Assembly: GCF_008254045.1 (NCBI RefSeq)
Contig: NZ_CP042425.1
Span: forward strand, 1,364,001-1,428,000
Length of the DNA stretch: 64,000 bases
Direction of reading: 5' to 3'
Source of the DNA: Limnoglobus roseus
GTDB lineage: Bacteria > Planctomycetota > Planctomycetia > Gemmatales > Gemmataceae
The notes beneath the pieces are model-generated. The model was not told the DNA's origin, made no database searches, and worked only from the letters and a program-made list of their open reading frames with translations. Position numbers and translations under genes: made by a program. Below, piece by piece: positions 8,507 to 17,856 of this stretch (positions within the stretch are counted from its first letter, which is position 1; the number at the start of each line of letters is the position of its first letter).

Positions 8507-8878
8507 CTAATCCGCAAATTCCTTGATCTCGTTCAATTCGTTCAACTCCACGCCGAAGGCCCTGGCGAGTTGAATGGCTGCTCCCAGACTCGGAGATCGA
8601 GCGGCGTGCAGATAGTTATGGATCGACCCCCGTTTCACGCCCGACAGATCCGCCGCCCGTTGCTCCGTCAGCTCCGCCGCCGTTAGCTTCTCGCGAAGCC
8701 ACTCCGCAAAAGTCGCCCACCCCTCCTCGGTCGGCTTCACCTTCTTCGGCGGCGTCTGGGTCAGCGACAGCGACCGCAACACGGCCGCCAAGTCAGTCAG
8801 CTTCGCGTGAGCTTCCCCGACTTCGTCAGCGGTAGCGAGGAGCCGAGCGGCTACGTCGTCGAGGTTCTTCTTCGCCAT
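8507..8878 (-). CDS. XRE-family helix-turn-helix regulator
   Basis: 123 residues from ATG 8878, chosen for the AGGAG site seven bases upstream; ATG 8893 has none. The C-terminal half (about 65-115) is a Cro/C1-type HTH: LTEQRAADLSGVKRGSIHNY then SPSLGAAIQLARAFGVEL. The N-terminal half is helical and may be a dimerisation segment. Such regulators are common in integrative elements and may control integrase or cargo. The nearest candidate target is the promoter at 8463-8492. Confidence 0.8.
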   Translation of the reverse strand: MAKKNLDDVAARLLATADEVGEAHAKLTDLAAVLRSLSLTQTPPKKVKPTEEGWATFAEWLREKLTAAELTEQRAADLSGVKRGSIHNYLHAARSPSLGAAIQLARAFGVELNELNEIKEFAD

Positions 8879-9212
8879 CTCGTCTCCTCTCAACGCCGAC
8901 GCTCAGTCTGCGGCCAATTCTTCTTCGCCGCTGCGGTCGGCGTCGCTTTCGCCGAGGGCGTCGCGGATGGGGATTGAGAAGGGGATGGCGCGGTGTAACC
9001 CGCAAGAAAAGCAGAATCATCATCGACGACAAGAAATGGGCTGTTTCATCCGTCAGCAAATTACTTACTCATTAAACTCTCACTGGATCGGTGTTCGAGT
9101 GTTTGTAATACTCGGTCCAAATCCAAACCCCAGACCCGGAGACTAGTTCCGTCTTCGAATGCTGGCTGATTCCTCGCCCGCCCTTCTCCACTCCCCGACC
9201 CGAGGATCGAAC
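8879..9212. other. Divergent intergenic region without a gene
   Basis: 334 bp between the divergent XRE regulator and DUF1559 genes. The part around 9000-9120 is clearly more AT-rich than the surroundings and probably holds both promoters. No coding frame or repeat is convincing. Confidence 0.5.
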
Positions 9213-10187
9213 ATGAATCTCCCGCCCCGTCGACGCTCAGGGTTCACGTTGATCGAATTGCTGGTCGTGATCGCAATCATCGCAATTCTTATCGGCTTGT
9301 TGTTACCCGCCGTGCAGAAGGTCCGTGAAGCCGCGGCCCGAGCGAAGTGCGGTAACAACCTGAAACAGATCGGAATCGGCGCCCACGCCTACCACGACAC
9401 CCAAGGCGCGCTGCCCTACGGCCAATTCGGCGGGTATGCGAACAACGGCGCGCTTCCCGTCGGGCCGGCTTGGGCAGCTAAGAGTTGCGTCACATGGCAA
9501 GTACTAATGCTCCCGTACATCGAGCAGGGGCCGTCCTACGACGCGATCTACACATGGGCGCTCGCGAATGCGACCGCAACGCCCATGTACAGTGCGCCCG
9601 CCACGCTCATTCAGAATCCCTACCCGATGTTCACCTGCCCGTCCGATCCGAACGGCGTGAAGACCAAGCCGGCATCGAACAACGAAGGGTTCCACTCGAA
9701 CTATGCCGGAAACAACGGGAATACCCTGTTCTGGGACAATACCACGGCCCTCCCCAAAGCAGGGGGCAAGAGTAACGGAGGGGTGATCTTGGCCGGCGAC
9801 CGCGTTCGGTTGACGGACATCAAGGACGGAACCAGTAACACTCTACTCGCCGCCGAAATCCTCACTTGGACTCCGGGCGATGACCGGCGTGGGCGGTTGT
9901 TCAACAGCTATCAAGGGGAAACCTTCTTCAGCACCCTTAACGCTCCGAACACGAGTGTTGCCGATGCTCAGTTTAGCTGCGGTGCCAACCTCCCGTCGTT
10001 CATGCCGTGTACAGCGGTCGGTAGTGCGCAGAACTCGATCAACTCGGCCCGAAGCAGCCACACCGGGGGCGTAAACGCACTTAACTCTGACGGCTCCCTA
10101 CGGTTCGTCAGGAACACGGTAGACGTAACCGCATGGTCCGCAATCGGGACGCGGTACGGGGGCGAAAGCAGTACCAACGCCGAGTAA
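9213..10187 (+). CDS. DUF1559 family pseudopilin-like secreted protein
   Basis: 324 residues from ATG 9213. It begins with a type IV prepilin motif (RRRSGFTLIELLVVIAIIAI) cut by prepilin peptidase after Gly, followed by LLLPAVQKVREAAARAKC. The C-terminal part ends in the H-x9-DG signature (HTGGVNALNSDGSLRF), diagnostic of planctomycete DUF1559 proteins. The start was moved from 9159 because the prepilin leader must be short. It is followed by a small lipoprotein gene, a pairing usual in planctomycetes. Probably cell-surface; precise role unknown for the family. Confidence 0.92.
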   Translation: MNLPPRRRSGFTLIELLVVIAIIAILIGLLLPAVQKVREAAARAKCGNNLKQIGIGAHAYHDTQGALPYGQFGGYANNGALPVGPAWAAKSCVTWQVLMLPYIEQGPSYDAIYTWALANATATPMYSAPATLIQNPYPMFTCPSDPNGVKTKPASNNEGFHSNYAGNNGNTLFWDNTTALPKAGGKSNGGVILAGDRVRLTDIKDGTSNTLLAAEILTWTPGDDRRGRLFNSYQGETFFSTLNAPNTSVADAQFSCGANLPSFMPCTAVGSAQNSINSARSSHTGGVNALNSDGSLRFVRNTVDVTAWSAIGTRYGGESSTNAE

Positions 10188-10286
10188 TGCCAGGCGATTT
10201 CCCAGGAACGTCCTTCCCTCTTCGCGAGGGCAGGACCCCTACTTGTCCCTCCCTCTCCCTCTCTCCCTCTCTCCCGAGGATGGATT

Positions 10287-10664
10287 ATGCGGTTCGCTTC
10301 GTCTGGTTTGTTCGTTTGCATCACGTTAATTGTGGTCGGATGCGGAGGTGCGAAGACGCACGAGGTTTCTGGGACGGTGACGTTCGATGGCGAGCCGGTC
10401 AAAGAAGGACACATCGCGTTCGCCCCTGGGGGTGGGGGCGGTTCCATCACCGATGGGCGATACAAGTTCAACTCCCCTCCCGGTAAGTTCACGGTTCAGA
10501 TCAACGCGAGTCGCATGACGAAATTACCCCCGGGACAGACTGGGATGAACGGCGAAAAGGAAGAAGTTCGGGAGTACATCCCCGAAAAGTACAACACCAA
10601 GACGGAACTGAAGGCTGACGTGCCCAGCACTGGCCCAGTAGATTTCTCTCTCAAGTCTAAATGA
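10287..10664 (+). CDS. Small lipoprotein, carboxypeptidase regulatory-like fold
   Basis: 125 residues with a lipoprotein signal peptide and lipobox (LIVVGCGG, Cys near residue 19). The mature part, EVSGTVTFDGEPVKEGHIAF followed by G.YKF...PG.FTVQI, is the beta-sandwich pattern of carboxypeptidase regulatory-like domains. GAGG lies eight bases before the ATG. It lies 99 bp after the DUF1559 gene and is probably co-expressed with it and anchored in the cell envelope. Confidence 0.8.
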   Translation: MRFASSGLFVCITLIVVGCGGAKTHEVSGTVTFDGEPVKEGHIAFAPGGGGGSITDGRYKFNSPPGKFTVQINASRMTKLPPGQTGMNGEKEEVREYIPEKYNTKTELKADVPSTGPVDFSLKSK

Positions 10665-10742
10665 AAAAATTGGCTCTCTAAACTTCGCCCTGTGGCCCGA
10701 TCCGCAGGGCGAGGGTCATCTGTTCAGATGCTCCCCTCCCCC

Positions 10743-11039
10743 TCACCCCCGCAGTCGCACCCGCACCCGCGCCTTCACCCCCGCCCACCGCTTCGCCGCC
10801 GCGAGGTGGACCCAGCACCGGCCCGAGCCGGGGACGGCGACCACCCCCGTCACCACCAACTCCTCCGCGGCGTCTCCCCCCTCGGCCCAGACGGCGACGG
10901 CGTCGCCCTCGCCGACCCCCAGCGTCTCCCACGCCTCGGTCCAGACGCGGAGGCGAAGTACCTCGGCGGCGCGGACGACGGTTCCAAAGAGGGCGACGCC
11001 GTTGACGGTAATGACGGAGCGGGAGCAGGTGTGACTCAT
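10743..11039 (-). CDS. Small basic beta-rich hypothetical protein, 98 aa
   Basis: Start ATG 11039 (MSHTCSRSVITVNG) with GAGG eight bases upstream; the ATG at 11072 lies inside a palindrome and has no ribosome site. The sequence alternates short strands (VALFGTVVRAAEVLRLRV; ELVVTGVVAVPG) and looks like a small barrel. It is rich in Val and Arg, without a signal peptide. No family recognised. A perfect inverted repeat lies ten bases upstream of the start. Confidence 0.5.
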   Translation of the reverse strand: MSHTCSRSVITVNGVALFGTVVRAAEVLRLRVWTEAWETLGVGEGDAVAVWAEGGDAAEELVVTGVVAVPGSGRCWVHLAAAKRWAGVKARVRVRLRG

Positions 11040-11048
11040 CGGGGGGAC

Positions 11049-11080
11049 CTCGAATAGTGGATATATGTACACTATTCGAG
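11049..11080. promoter_or_regulatory. Perfect 11-bp palindrome, operator-like
   Basis: CTCGAATAGTG (11049-11059) and CACTATTCGAG (11070-11080) form a perfect inverted repeat with a 10-nt AT-rich spacer containing TATATG. It sits directly upstream of the 98-residue protein gene on the minus strand. It looks like a repressor operator or an RNA hairpin in the leader. Confidence 0.55.
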
Positions 11081-11280
11081 AGGAGCCGAGAACGCGAGGT
11101 GCGTAGGGGTGATTTCGTCGAAGTAGGCGCTGGCGGGGATAGGGCTGCTTCGCTCGCCCGTGGGGGTGGTAGGGCTATCGCCGCGACGCCGCGGGGACGC
11201 CCAACCGACTTTGCCCCCTCGCCCGCGGCGCGAGGCGATCTCTTTCGGCAACCGGGCCTTCAGTCGGTGCCTTGGGCCTG

Positions 11281-12663
11281 TCACTTCGGGCCGGCTTGCT
11301 TTTTCATCCGCGTGAGGACTAACTTGGCGAACGTGGATGACGGTGCTTTGGGGTGCCAGGAGGCGATTTCTTCGATCAACTTCATCGCGTCCGGCGTCTC
11401 GAAAACTTCCAAGACATTCAGCACCGCATGAACCCGTTCCCAAGCGGGATTCGCAAAGGATCGAAGCTTGTCATCGACCGCCCGCGACCCAATTTCGCTC
11501 ACAAGCACATATACGCCGTTGTCTTGCTTCTGAAGTTGGAGCGTCAGCCCTTTCAAAGAATCGGCCTTCTGGTAGCAAAGGATTTCCGCAAGTCGGGTTC
11601 GCATCAGACCCGTTGGAGCCTTCTCCATCAGGGCCGGCAGGTCAAAGACCAGTCGTGGATCGAGGTAGAGCAGTTCGGCCCTCGCGGCCTGCCATTTCTT
11701 CTCGTCGTCATCGCCGAGGGCCGAAATCAGTTCGAGGCACCGATCCGCAGTTAGCTTGATGGGCCGGAGGTTCGCCCGGATCGTGAGAATCGCTTCCGGT
11801 TTGTGCTTCAGGAGGGTCAACACACACCGCGGGGAGCCGCCGTGGTCGTTGAGTAGGCCGTCCCAAGCCTTCTGAACGTCCGGCTTCGGAAGCGGCACGG
11901 CCCACTGCTTCAACTCGGCCTTCGCCTCGATTGTCGGAGCCGCATCGGGATGGCCGTGCGTCATCCCTTCGATCAGCTTCTTTGCCTCTGGGGTCCCGTA
12001 ATACTCCAACAGGATGAGGGCACGGGATTGCTGCTTCCATTGGTCATTGTGAACGTCGCCGACGCTTGACGGGACTCGGTGGCTCATTCTTCGGCCGTTT
12101 TGCCATTGGTCACAATAACTCTTGAACTCGGCCGGTTTATTAGGGAGATTCTCTATGAACAGGTGAGTTTCGATGCGGATATCGCCACCATTGCGAATCC
12201 CCGCCGGCCCTAAATCCAACTTGCACCACGCGAAGGCGTCCATCGGCTCCTCCTCGAAGAGCGCGACCAGTCGTTGCCTCCCGAGCCCTTGCGGCACGAT
12301 CTCGAACGCCTGCTGCGGCGTCATCGCCAGACGGACATCGAAGTAGCTCAACTCGTCGAAAGCGGCCTCCGCGACTTTCGGATCGCCGTTGTCCAAGTCG
12401 GCGAGCAGTCGCTTCGCAACATCCTCACTCAGCCTGACCGGCTTCAACTTGCTTCCGAGGAAGGAGACGGCTTCTTTGGACGGCTTCAGAGCCAGCGGTA
12501 GCAATCCCAGCCGTGCGGCGCCGGCACCCTCGTACCTGAGAAATCGAAACAACGTCTCGTAGGCTTGGTGGGTTGAATCGGGACTGCTCGGCACGGGTGC
12601 GGCCGCAAGAGGCGACACCGAAATCAGCAGCAGTACGGACGCGACGAGGCGAGAGTTCAACAC
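11281..12663 (-). CDS. Secreted HEAT-like helical repeat protein
   Basis: 460 residues from GTG 12663, chosen because GAGG lies five bases upstream; TTG 12660 is an alternative. A signal peptide (VASVLLLISVSPLAAA) is followed by helical segments of the planctomycete pattern L.PV.L....A.RLL.DLD(N/S).D...A...L, present twice, each ending in a block with (A)L..LE..(G/E)TP.A..LIE. Such modules accompany propeller domains in many planctomycete proteins, but none is present here. Probably a periplasmic scaffold. Its neighbours are unrelated. Confidence 0.7.
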   Translation of the reverse strand: MLNSRLVASVLLLISVSPLAAAPVPSSPDSTHQAYETLFRFLRYEGAGAARLGLLPLALKPSKEAVSFLGSKLKPVRLSEDVAKRLLADLDNGDPKVAEAAFDELSYFDVRLAMTPQQAFEIVPQGLGRQRLVALFEEEPMDAFAWCKLDLGPAGIRNGGDIRIETHLFIENLPNKPAEFKSYCDQWQNGRRMSHRVPSSVGDVHNDQWKQQSRALILLEYYGTPEAKKLIEGMTHGHPDAAPTIEAKAELKQWAVPLPKPDVQKAWDGLLNDHGGSPRCVLTLLKHKPEAILTIRANLRPIKLTADRCLELISALGDDDEKKWQAARAELLYLDPRLVFDLPALMEKAPTGLMRTRLAEILCYQKADSLKGLTLQLQKQDNGVYVLVSEIGSRAVDDKLRSFANPAWERVHAVLNVLEVFETPDAMKLIEEIASWHPKAPSSTFAKLVLTRMKKQAGPK

Positions 12664-13040
12664 GTTGGCCTCACACAATGGACGCGAAGGCGAGCGAATT
12701 GTGAACCGCCCGCGGATGGGTGTCCACGTGCGGCCGTCATTACCTTATCCGATCGATCCTCACTTCGCTACCGTGGGCCGAAACGAAGCGAACAGCGGCT
12801 CGGGAGCTGGCGAGGATCAAACTGCCGTCGGCGACGGGGCCGCGGGGATGCGGCTATCACGGTAGGGCTGCGGGGGTGGGTGCCCCTTCGGGGCGGATCG
12901 ACTCGGGGGCGGCGTTCACGTCCGCGGGTGCTGGGTCGTCGATGGCGTGCTCGGGAAGGGGTGAGAGCAGGGGCTTGACCCACGCCCCGCCCGGCAGGTA
13001 CTGTCAAAGCACCGCCACCCGGACTCTCGCGAGGTTCACC
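12664..13040. other. Intergenic region with hairpin motif and candidate promoter
   Basis: 377 bp between divergent genes. It holds one copy of the island hairpin motif on the minus strand (about 12864-12893, stem GCCCC/GGGGC). It also has a plausible plus-strand promoter, TTGACC at 12975-12980 and TACTGT at 12999-13004 with an 18-nt spacer, placed correctly for the gene at 13041. Nothing else stands out. Confidence 0.45.
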
Positions 13041-13640
13041 ATGTACCACTCGCTGCTCGCCATCCTCGCGGTCGCTCCACTCGCCGCCCCGGTGCCAAAG
13101 GTTCCGGCGAAGACCGAGATGTATTTCCCCACGAAGGTCGGGGCGAAGTGGGTCTACGTCTACGAGTTCAAGGGGCTGTGCGGGTCGAACCAGGAGCAGA
13201 CCGACGAGGTCACGGCGGTGGAGAAAAAGGGCGGCGTCTTTTGGGTCACGGTTCGGCAGGACGTCCACGGTCTGCCGAACTCCGTCAGCCAGTTCACGGT
13301 ATCGGGCGACGGCGTCACGGTCTCCGGCCGCGGCGGGCGGATGCTGCCGGACCCGTATCCTTGGGTGAAGTTGCCCGCCGCGGCCGGTGACACCTGGGAG
13401 ATCTGCCACTCCGAGCCGGACGGGAAGCCGGGCACGAGAACTACCGTCTATACCGTCGGCACGGCGGAAAAGGTCCTGACGCCGGCCGGGCTGTTCACGA
13501 CGATCCCGGTCCAGTTCAAGAAGGCGCAATTCGGCGGCACGATGTGGCACGCCCCGGGCGTCGGGCCGGTGAAGGCGGTCATCGGGTCCGGTGGACTGGA
13601 AGTAACCATGACCCTCAAGTCATTCATCCCGGGCAAGTGA
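13041..13640 (+). CDS. Secreted hypothetical beta-rich protein, 199 aa
   Basis: Start ATG 13041 with GAGG upstream; the longer frame from 12720 has no ribosome site and poor composition. A short signal peptide (MYHSLLAILAVAPLAAPVP) is followed by a beta-rich domain beginning YFPTKVGAKWVYVYE and containing GLFTTIPVQF and GVGPVKAVI. The pattern W.Y......(E)...V.....(G)(V)G.V resembles planctomycete proteins that fold as a lipocalin-like or LolA-like half-barrel, an inference. Function unknown. Confidence 0.7.
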   Translation: MYHSLLAILAVAPLAAPVPKVPAKTEMYFPTKVGAKWVYVYEFKGLCGSNQEQTDEVTAVEKKGGVFWVTVRQDVHGLPNSVSQFTVSGDGVTVSGRGGRMLPDPYPWVKLPAAAGDTWEICHSEPDGKPGTRTTVYTVGTAEKVLTPAGLFTTIPVQFKKAQFGGTMWHAPGVGPVKAVIGSGGLEVTMTLKSFIPGK

Positions 13641-13701
13641 CACCGCCGGGTCGACCCCCCCAGGATTCTGACAACCGTGTGCCCCCTCAGCCAAGAGGGC
13701 T

Positions 13702-15468
13702 TCAATTCGACTGCGAGCTCGCTTGCTGGAGGGCCGACGCTACCTTTTCGCGAACCTTCTTCCACTCGGCCGCCGTGCGGTTGCGGTCAGTCGGGACCGC
13801 GACGCCGAGTTCTTCCGCGAACGCCAGCGTGATGAAGTCGGCGACGGCCAGGCTGGGATAGGCCGGAGCGAAGTCCTGGACCTTTTGATTCGCCCCCAAA
13901 ACACGGACCGCGGCGTCATCCCAGAGTGGCTCGATTTCCTGCGACCACCGTTTGAACTCCCCCACGGGCCGGCCGTGGTTCACGGGTCCCGAAGACCCGA
14001 CGTAGTACACCCGCTGAGTCGGAGAACACGTTCGAAAGTGGTCTCGAAATGCCTGCCAGCACGAGGCGTCGTTGGCCGCCATCACTAGGCCGATCTCGTC
14101 GTGCAAGACACTCTCGTATCGTTCGTCGGCTTCCTTGGCGGACACCCGTTTGAAGTACCCCGGTATCGCCTGCCGACCCGCCCCCGGATCGAGGAAGAAC
14201 AGCCCCTTGACCGCCTCCAGGCGGTGTTCGAGCCGCTCGTGAGCGGCACCGAGCGTCAACAAGTCGAGCTTCTCGCCCTTCGGTAGTCGCCCGTGGGCCA
14301 TCGCAATGACCACGTTGCCGCTGTACACCTTCGGTGCCCTCGCGAGGAGGTTCTTGTAGGACGCCGCGAACCGTTTCGGGTACCGCTCAGCGAAGGCCCG
14401 GCACAACGCGAGGCTCACCGGGTCCTCGCTCATCGCCTTGGTGGCATACCACTCCTCTTCGCCGACGGCCTTCGCCCGCTCGAACCATTTCCCCGCACGT
14501 TCCCGCCACTCGCTAAGCGTTTGCTCACCACCTTGGTCGCGTAGTTCGCGGGCGGCGAACGCCTTCAGGAGGTCGAGGCACACGTCGCCGACTCGACAAA
14601 CGTCCTGCGAGAAGAGGCGGTTGAAGACGAACGTCAGCGGGGAACGGGTGAGTCGCCGGTCGTCGAGGTGCGCAATCAGGTACGGCACCGCCTCGAAGCC
14701 GCATTGGGCGACTTCGTCGTAGGGAGTGATGGGGTCTTCGAGCCGCGGGGAGTACCGCCGCGCGTCGATAGTTCCGGACCACTCGACGAGGCGGTCAATT
14801 TTCCGCTCGATCGGGTCGCGAGACGGCTCCCGCTCGCGGAGCGTCAGGCTCAAATCTTCGAGTAACTGCGTCTTCGCGACCGAGCGGAACTGCCCATCTT
14901 CGTCGTACACCCGCTGCAAGTGGCGTCGGGCCTGCTCACGGTCCCCGCGGGGGTCGGCCAGTCGGCTGAGGTTCTCCGACCACACCCGCTCCCGCAGCAG
15001 GCCGCTCGTGAACCCCGGCGAGCCCTTCTCCCAGTCGGCCGACTGGGTGAGATATCCCGACTTCTGCCTGGCCCTTTCGAACGCGGCCGCCGCGAACTCA
15101 GTCCGCCCCAAGTGTTGTCCGATGGCGGCGAGGAAAAGCAGGTCTTCCGCCCCGTTCCAATCCCCCTTCTCGATGAGTCCTATGGAGAATTCTGCCGGAC
15201 TCATTCTGAGGCGACCGAACACCCCTTCGCCGTACCAACCGCGGACGGGCACGTACACCCCGATACCGGGCGGCGAGGGTAGGATTTCGTACCGCGCGTC
15301 CTCCCCCGAACCGAGGCGAACGAGTTGGGCATTGGGCGGTGGCAGCCAGAGGTCGTAACTCTTGTAGAGCCGATAGAACTCGGCGGCAGTCTTCGGTTCG
15401 AGCCGGATTCGTGTCGCAGCATCGTTTGCGAGGAGGACGAATAAGCTGAAGGTCGATGCAGCAAGCAT
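13702..15468 (-). CDS. Secreted helical-repeat protein, paralogue of the gene at 51809
   Basis: 588 residues from ATG 15468 (MLAASTFSLFVLLANDA) with GAGG upstream; GTG 15480 overlaps that site. After the signal peptide the protein is helical, with TPR/HEAT-like stretches. It shares the block G(F)(E/D)AVP.LI.HLDD.RLTRS and the later KWFERAKAVGEE/KWWAGAKKAGEE block with the chromosomal protein at 51809-53593. It also keeps the final ...AEWKK(V)R pattern near the C-terminus. Function unknown. It is convergent with the 199-residue secreted protein. Confidence 0.75.
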   Translation of the reverse strand: MLAASTFSLFVLLANDAATRIRLEPKTAAEFYRLYKSYDLWLPPPNAQLVRLGSGEDARYEILPSPPGIGVYVPVRGWYGEGVFGRLRMSPAEFSIGLIEKGDWNGAEDLLFLAAIGQHLGRTEFAAAAFERARQKSGYLTQSADWEKGSPGFTSGLLRERVWSENLSRLADPRGDREQARRHLQRVYDEDGQFRSVAKTQLLEDLSLTLREREPSRDPIERKIDRLVEWSGTIDARRYSPRLEDPITPYDEVAQCGFEAVPYLIAHLDDRRLTRSPLTFVFNRLFSQDVCRVGDVCLDLLKAFAARELRDQGGEQTLSEWRERAGKWFERAKAVGEEEWYATKAMSEDPVSLALCRAFAERYPKRFAASYKNLLARAPKVYSGNVVIAMAHGRLPKGEKLDLLTLGAAHERLEHRLEAVKGLFFLDPGAGRQAIPGYFKRVSAKEADERYESVLHDEIGLVMAANDASCWQAFRDHFRTCSPTQRVYYVGSSGPVNHGRPVGEFKRWSQEIEPLWDDAAVRVLGANQKVQDFAPAYPSLAVADFITLAFAEELGVAVPTDRNRTAAEWKKVREKVASALQQASSQSN

Positions 15469-15756
15469 GTTTACCCTCACAAGGTCGGCGTTTACCCATA
15501 ACGTCGGCCTCTGCCGTTCGTTGGCCGACCTCTTGCTCAGCCCGTGCCCGACTCTGCCACCCGCCCGAGGCGGAAAGGTGAGACCCGAGCTTACGCGGCA
15601 TGGTCAGCGTCGCCGCCGAGAACTTCATCGCCCATTCGGCCCAGTCACGGGGGACGGCTGCGGGGGTAGGTGGTGGCGACGGTCTCAGCGGGGTCGCAGG
15701 TGGGGAACCGGCCCCGTTCTTGCTGAACTTGGGACACCTCACACCCGGAGCGACCC

Positions 15757-15978
15757 ATGAGCATCGCGAACGAGATCGGCGACCAAGACCTCTCCGGCGA
15801 ACCCGCCTCGCCCCCGCCGGGGACCGGCCACGTCGGCAAGGCGATCATCACCCCGCACGGCAAGCCCGAGACCGTCCCCGTCCCCGCCGGGGCGAAGACG
15901 GCCGCGGAAGTCGCCGGCACCGACGCCGACGCGGGCGCGCCGGGGATCGCCGGAACTACGGACGCCGCGCGACCGTGA
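15757..15978 (+). CDS. Small acidic Ala/Pro-rich protein, 73 aa
   Basis: 73 residues starting MSIANEIGDQDLSGEP, with CCGGAG six bases before the ATG. It is low in complexity and rich in Ala, Gly, Pro, Thr and Asp, with one conserved-looking core (KAIITPHGKPETVPVP). It might be a small structural or disordered protein, or a chance frame in GC-rich DNA. Confidence 0.35.
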   Translation: MSIANEIGDQDLSGEPASPPPGTGHVGKAIITPHGKPETVPVPAGAKTAAEVAGTDADAGAPGIAGTTDAARP

Positions 15979-16231
15979 GCTGATCTGAGCGGGGCGTAGA
16001 TTGCCCCTGAGAGGGCCGCCCTCACCAAACCCTCACCCCGCCGTCATCAGGCCCTCACCGACGCCGATAAGCTGATGCTGTCACCGGGTCGGGGAGAGGA
16101 CGCGGCGACAGAGGCGGCGGGGGGGGAGAGCCTCGCCGCCTCGCTTCGTTTGTGATCGCCACGTCTTCTCCCGCTTCGACCTACTCACCGCCACGCCCGA
16201 ACTCCATTCGAACGTCGCAACGGTCGAGCCG

Positions 16232-16543
16232 TCAGTCGGGATACGTGTCGTACCGCCGGGTCGAGTCGGTGCCACGGGCCGAGAGGTGGCGAATCCGCGA
16301 GTCTCGCCAGGCAAAGACGGCGACGACGATTACCCCCACGGCCACGCCGCCGACCACGCCCTGGGTCAAGCCCTGACCGACGCCGACGGCGACGGGGTCG
16401 AACCACGGCTCGTTGCCCCCGCGGAAGACGCTCCGGTAGTACCCCGGCGAGTACGTCCCCAGTGCCCACCCAATGCCGCCGCCGATACCCGCGAAGAGGG
16501 CCGCACAAGCCGCGATGGTGGCGATGCCGGTTGGGATGGTCAT
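16232..16543 (-). CDS. Small two-helix membrane protein, 103 aa
   Basis: Start ATG 16543 (MTIPTGIATIAACAALFAGIGGG) with GGAG eight bases upstream. Two glycine-rich membrane helices (about 5-30 and 57-78) flank a loop with YSPGYYRSVFRGG. The C-terminal tail is cytosolic and charged. The glycine zipper pattern GGxGWAxG and VGGVAVGV suggests tight helix packing. Hypothetical. Confidence 0.65.
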   Translation of the reverse strand: MTIPTGIATIAACAALFAGIGGGIGWALGTYSPGYYRSVFRGGNEPWFDPVAVGVGQGLTQGVVGGVAVGVIVVAVFAWRDSRIRHLSARGTDSTRRYDTYPD

Positions 16544-16887
16544 TCACGACTCCGATCTTGGTCAACGACTCTCGTCCCCAAGCTACCCGCCGATCAGCCG
16601 CCGGGCAACACGTCGGCCGGTAGTTCACACCCGGCTCTCACCCACGCCCTCGCTTTCGGCCGGCACACGGGGACCGTTCGAGTGTCGCGGCGGACCCGCC
16701 GACGGCTCGGGAGCGGCGAATTTTTTGACCAGATTTCTAGGCGAAAACGCGACTTCCGAAAAATCTGGAAAGATTTAGGCCCGAACAACAACCAAAAACG
16801 GGGTGCGTGTCTCCTCTATACATAGGAGGAGTGAAACGACGACCCTGAGGAGCAGGAGCGACGATGCCTTTGGCTCAGGATGAGCTA
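16544..16887. other. Intergenic stretch left of the insertion-sequence cluster
   Basis: 344 bp. It holds an 8-bp inverted repeat (CCAGATTT 16729-16736 with AAATCTGG 16761-16768) in a locally AT-rich patch. The end, from about 16845, resembles 20470-20515 and contains GCTCAGGATGAGCTAG where the IS5-like element inserted. No gene seen. Confidence 0.4.
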
Positions 16888-17714
16888 GGCCGTGTTGATG
16901 TTCCTGAGTCGCCGTAGTCGCAGGACGCCGAACACCAAATGGACCACACCGAGGAACATCGTCTTCCGCTTCTCGTACCGGGTGGCGAACCGGCGGAACT
17001 GCTTGGCCTTGCCGAACAGCCGCTCCACCTTGTTCCGCTCTCGATACCCGTCCGGCAGGAACGGCTGGGGCTCGACCCGGTTGCTCCGGCTGGGAATGTT
17101 CGGGAACACGTCCCGGTCGACGCACGCCTGCCGCTGGTCGTCCCCATCGAACCCCTTGTCGCACACCGCCTCGTCGAAGTGCGGCACGCGAGCGATGGTG
17201 GCGTCGAGCAGCGGCTCCAACCGCGGGGCGTCGTGGGCTTGGCCCGGCAACACTTCGACGGCGAGGGCCGTGCCCTCGTCGACGGCCGCCACGAGAACCT
17301 TGGTGGTCAGCCCGCCCCGGCTGCGGCCAAGACCCTCACGGCGAGCACTTCGTGCCGCCCCGATCTTTTTTTCTTCCGCCGTGCCCCGGCCGCATGCTGG
17401 TGGGCGCGGACGACGGTGGAGTCGACCAGGATGCGGCGGACGTCACCCAGGTCGGGGTTGGCGGTCAGCAGTTCAAACAGCCGCCGCAGGCTGCCCGAGC
17501 GGGCCCACCGGCCGAACCGGTGGTACACGGCGTCCCACGCCCCGAACTCGCTCGGCAGATCCCGCCATGGGATGCCGGTCCGGGCCCAGTACAGGATTGC
17601 CTCGAAGAACATGCGGTCGGACAGGCGTGGCGGCTGGCCGCCGGTGAACTGCTTGGCCTGGGCGACGAGCGGTTCGAGGATGGCCCAGTGGTCGTCCGTG
17701 AGCAAGTACCACAC
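16885..17714 (-). CDS. IS5-family transposase in two frames (frameshifted)
   Basis: The first frame (17307-17714) encodes MWYLLTDDHWAILEPL and the IS5 N-terminal domain with the first catalytic Asp in ILVDSTVVRAHQHAAG. It ends shortly after an A7 run (plus-strand T7, 17366-17372). A -1 shift there leads into REGLGRSRGGLTTKV and the second frame (to 16885), with VCDKGFDGDDQRQ carrying the second Asp and RNKVERLFGKAKQFRR the Glu region. The stop TAG uses the TA target duplication. Probably active if frameshifting works. Confidence 0.85.
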
Positions 17715-17787
17715 GGCGTCGTGCCTCGGAATGGTCGGGATCGACCTAAACTCTTACCCCGAACGAACACGGCTCGTCAACACGGCC
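16888..17787. mobile_element. IS5-family insertion sequence A
   Basis: About 900 bp. Terminal inverted repeats GGCCGTGTTGA at both ends are flanked by TA (16886-16887 and 17788-17789) within CTAG, the target duplication typical of the IS427-type group of IS5. One transposase is encoded in two overlapping frames on the minus strand. Confidence 0.85.
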
Positions 17788-17856
17788 TAGATGAAGTAGG
17801 CGTTTAAGTCTTCATCGCATCTAAGACCCCGTCGGAGTTTAAACGCAGAGCCATAG

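Noticed and set aside
12720..13040. 107-codon upstream extension of the 199-residue secreted protein
   Set aside because: The signal peptide and ribosome site are at 13041, and the extension contains an island hairpin motif copy.
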